This document shows positions 61,339 through 64,000 of a stretch of 64,000 bases of DNA, piece after piece. The stretch is from the NCBI GenBank assembly GCA_030247855.1, contig JAPDRN010000058.1:124001-188000 (forward strand), in the 5' to 3' direction. The notes under the pieces were generated by a model that saw nothing but the letters and a program-made list of their open reading frames with translations, made no database searches and had not been told where the DNA came from. The translations under genes were made by a program, and so were the position numbers. Every line of letters begins with the position of its first letter. Within the stretch, counting starts at the first letter, position 1. The stretch comes from Knufia peltigerae. Lineage: Eukaryota; Ascomycota; Eurotiomycetes; Chaetothyriales; Trichomeriaceae.

Positions 61339-64000
61339 TCATAGGTTCTCCTGTTTGTTGAGGGCAGCAATACTGGCGATAACATCACTTGGTTCTAGCA
61401 AATGCCATGATGCAAGAGTTCTTTTGCTACTAGCGCCAACGGTACAGGCAAAGACATGGTCTTTTGGCAATTCGGTCTTCAGCAGGGCTCGGAACATATC
61501 TAGGCAAACCTGTCAGTATATGGCTTCTCATGATGAAAGCGAACATGAAAAATTTTTGTACTCACCTTCATCTGTCTGATCATCTCCCAAGCAAAGGACA
61601 AATTCTGGTGGATCGCCGCTGCCATAACCGTATTCGTTGATCAAGCGGGATGCGATGAAGCCCTTGTTTACGAATTGGGGACGCACCTCCAAGTTTGCTT
61701 TGCCGGACATGACTTCAACCTCCCAGTTCTTCATTACATTATCCTCGAGTGCTTTGCGGCATTCTCGAGCTTGAAAAGCCCCAAAGTCTGGGTCGGCTTG
61801 TCTGTAATGCCAGGTCAAAGCCACCCGCTTTTTCTCGATCCACGACCCCTGAGTGCGCTCGGTGTAGTACCTGAAGATCTCCATAACCTCCTTCTGCCAT
61901 CCCATGTCCATGGAGGAGGCAAGGTTCTCCCAGGTCTCGGAGCCAGGACGTCGCAAAAAACAACCGTGTTCAGCACTCAGGCCAAGCTCACTGATGTGAC
62001 CCATCCACTCCTCTAGGAACGATGCATCGCGGCCTGAAATGATCCAGACATTATTTCGAGGATCTGCAGCAAGTGCCTTTAAAGTCCGTAAGACCTTGTC
62101 CGCAGGGATTGCGGCATTGGGGTCCTTGACAATTGGTGTCAATGTTCCGTCGTAGTCGAACATAAACAGTCGCTTGCTGGCAGCGCGATACTGTGAAATC
62201 ATACGATTGCGGTCCAAGGCAGGTGTGAGGTCGCTTTGTGTAAAGGAGGTGAGATTGATGAGCAATCGGGTCAGGAAGTTCTTCGTCCATGTTGACACGG
62301 TATGCGTCGTGACATAGTTGTATAGTTTCTCGTGGTCATGTCTCTTCTGAGCTTCGGGCATTTCAAGCGCCTCCTGGAGGGCATCCGCCACCCTTCCCAG
62401 ATCCCAGGGATTAATGTGAATAGCAGTGCCCAGGCTGGCGGCCGTACCAGAAAATTCGGACAATATGAGAGGTCCAAAATGATTTTTCTGGCAAATGACA
62501 TATTCAAGACTGGTTGTATTCATGCCATCTCTGACGCTTGTGATAAGTCCAACGTCGGCAATTCGAAGTAGGGCGAAGTACTCTTGAGAGGAGAGATACT
62601 GTGGATAGTGTTGGACGGGAGAATGGCTTAGCGAACCAAACTTGCCATTGATTCTGGAAACAAGATTCGATATTTTGAGCTCGAACTTGTGAGCGCCGTC
62701 AACCTTATCCTCCATCACACTAGTGGGACTGGTCACTTGAATGAGTACAACTTTGTCGCGCCACTCTGGGTACCTCTCCAAGAAGATCTCAAATGCCATC
62801 AGTTTTTGTGACACTCCTCTGACGGTATCGAGTCTATCGCGACCGACAATGATCTTCTTTCCTGCATACATTTGCTTCAATGCTTTCATGTTCTGCTCGA
62901 TCACCGGATCCTTGAACGCCGCTGCTTGCACGGAGGCCACATCAATGCCGATGGGGAAAACATCCACTGCAACGTGTGCACCATAGGCGTCTACTCCAGC
63001 AGAGCTCGACTCAAATCCCAGGATGCGTTTGCAACACGAATTGAAATGCCGCGAAAAACTGTAGGATTGGAAGCCGATCATGGTGGCTCCCAGAGCTCCT
63101 GTCAAGACCTCTTTTCTGCGCGGTAGGCAACGCATATATTCGCTGCTGGGAAATGGAATATGCAGGAAGAAGCCGATGTAGATATTCGGGATCCGTTGTC
63201 GTAGCATGTTGGGCAACATCATTAGGTGGTAGTCGTGGATCCAAACAATATCGCCCGGCTGGTAAATTTGTAGAATCCTGTCGGCAAAGGCTTGATTCAT
63301 TTGGAGGTAGTCATTCCAAGAGGCCTTCTCCGCTCGCCCATCATCCGGCCCATGCTGGCGGTAGTGGAAGAGCGTATATAGTTCGTGTTCTGCATATCTC
63401 CGCCACCTACTTTGATCTTTGAATACAAATTCATCATCTCCATCCCCTCGAGAATCCGGGAGCCAGACCGGCAACGTGCATCCGTTGGGATGATTAGCGA
63501 GGACCTTTTCTAGGCTATTTCTGTCCGCACGAGTCAGGGAAAGATGCTCTGGGTGGGATTCGTGCTGGTGCGGAATTGCGCCATTGACCGGATAGGGCGC
63601 CGCGGATTTGTTTATTGGATTTGGGGAGTGAGTATTCACGTTTGTGGTCGCAGAAGCACCCTCGGACTGCAATATACTCATTGCATGTTGCTGTGGTTTG
63701 TTCTGAATCTCCCCGGTCCAGCCAACCAAGGTATGCTTCCACGGTGATTTGTCAGAAGACAAATAAGCAAACGAATCGAACAAAGCAGATGTACCATGCC
63801 GAGTGGACAGACCCCATTCACCTTGACCGCCGTGGGTAAGTTGGTAAGGTATGCAAAAGGTCGCGCTGATGATGTTCCCGCTCAGCCGCAGAGCAGGATG
63901 AGCGGTACGAGGATCGACGTCGAAGGTGTCAGGACCTTCAGGATTGACAAGGCTGAGTCGGCGGAGAAGCTCCTTCCCTGAGCCGGCACTTCTCGCTGCC
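61339..64000 (-). CDS. tps2: Trehalose-6-phosphate phosphatase Tps2 (5' truncated)
   Basis: Minus-strand gene running off the right edge: exon 61566-64000 (open to the end) and last exon 61339-61499, joined by a 66-nt intron. The visible start reads GSGKELLRRLSLVNPEGPDTF, TAHPALRLSGNIISATFCIPY, so little is missing. Residues to about 560 are a GT20 trehalose-synthase-like domain (IVWIHDYHLMMLPNMLR, GFFLHIPFPSSE), which is non-catalytic in yeast Tps2. The HAD phosphatase domain follows: FDYDGTLTPIV (nucleophile and acid Asp), VWIISGRD, LSAEHG, and LGDDQTDE, the last motif interrupted by the intron so that its DMF completion is in the final exon. Tps2 removes phosphate from trehalose-6-phosphate, giving trehalose for heat and osmotic tolerance and spores. 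Confidence 0.95.

Overview
This is a window of a filamentous ascomycete nuclear genome (Pezizomycotina; a Eurotiomycetes-like fungus is my best guess from gene content, not proven). The signs are protein families found only or mainly in fungi (Zn2Cys6 activator, SH3-SAM-PH Boi/Pob1 scaffold, Nsp1, Tps2, a DUF3669 relic), mostly short introns (about 48-95 nt, one near 250 nt) with GT...AG ends and CTAAC/CTGAC-type branch sites, pyrimidine-rich leaders upstream of start codons, and genes separated by 0.3-3.6 kb on both strands with no operons. I count 23 protein genes (two cut by the window edges), one clear pseudogene and one possible small relic. I found no rRNA, tRNA, CRISPR or intact transposon.

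Layout. 1-1843: 3' part of a secreted Ser/Thr-rich protein. 3464-5092 (-): ER DnaJ/TPR co-chaperone, divergent from 5548-6867 (+): MYST acetyltransferase of Sas2 type. 6868-10455: long gene-poor stretch. 10456-12027 (+): conserved-looking unknown. 13147-13821 (+): prefoldin subunit 3. 14818-18213 (-): large coiled-coil, probably membrane-anchored protein. 19481-21505 (+): disordered unknown. 22834-25644 (-): SP-RING SUMO-ligase-like protein. 27271-28398 (-): DUF3669 pseudogene. 29519-32513 (+): Boi/Pob1 scaffold. 32898-34619 (+): Ted1/Cdc1-type GPI phosphoesterase. 35408-37247 (+): unknown with a Cys-rich N-terminus. 38525-39477 (-): 14-3-3. 40822-41345 (+): mitochondrial ATPase inhibitor. 41699-43740 (-): nucleoporin Nsp1. 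44160-45971 (+): Laa2/aftiphilin-like trafficking protein. 47298-49513 (+): Zn2Cys6 regulator. 49971-50861 (+): proteasome subunit Rpn12. 51153-52766 (-): Dph7. 53932-55186 (+): secreted protein. 55743-57055 (+): Bles03/DUF1917 protein. 57820-58637 (-): PP28/PDAP1 protein. 59868-60782 (+): acetoacetate-decarboxylase-like protein. 61339-64000 (-): trehalose-6-phosphate phosphatase Tps2, 5' end outside.

Most genes are housekeeping: proteostasis (DnaJ/TPR, prefoldin, Rpn12), nuclear pore and chromatin (Nsp1, Sas2, SP-RING), polarity and secretion (Boi, 14-3-3, Ted1/Cdc1, Laa2-like), mitochondria (IF1), translation (Dph7) and stress sugar (Tps2). They do not form one pathway or a biosynthetic cluster.

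The most unusual observations are: a short near-palindromic sequence, TACGGAGTA, present in at least nine exact copies, all outside intact coding sequence, one of which sits at a frameshift of the DUF3669 pseudogene; a Sas2 homologue whose zinc finger and acetyl-CoA loop depart from the MYST consensus; and a long repeat in the Laa2-like protein. I see no convincing wholly new multi-gene system.
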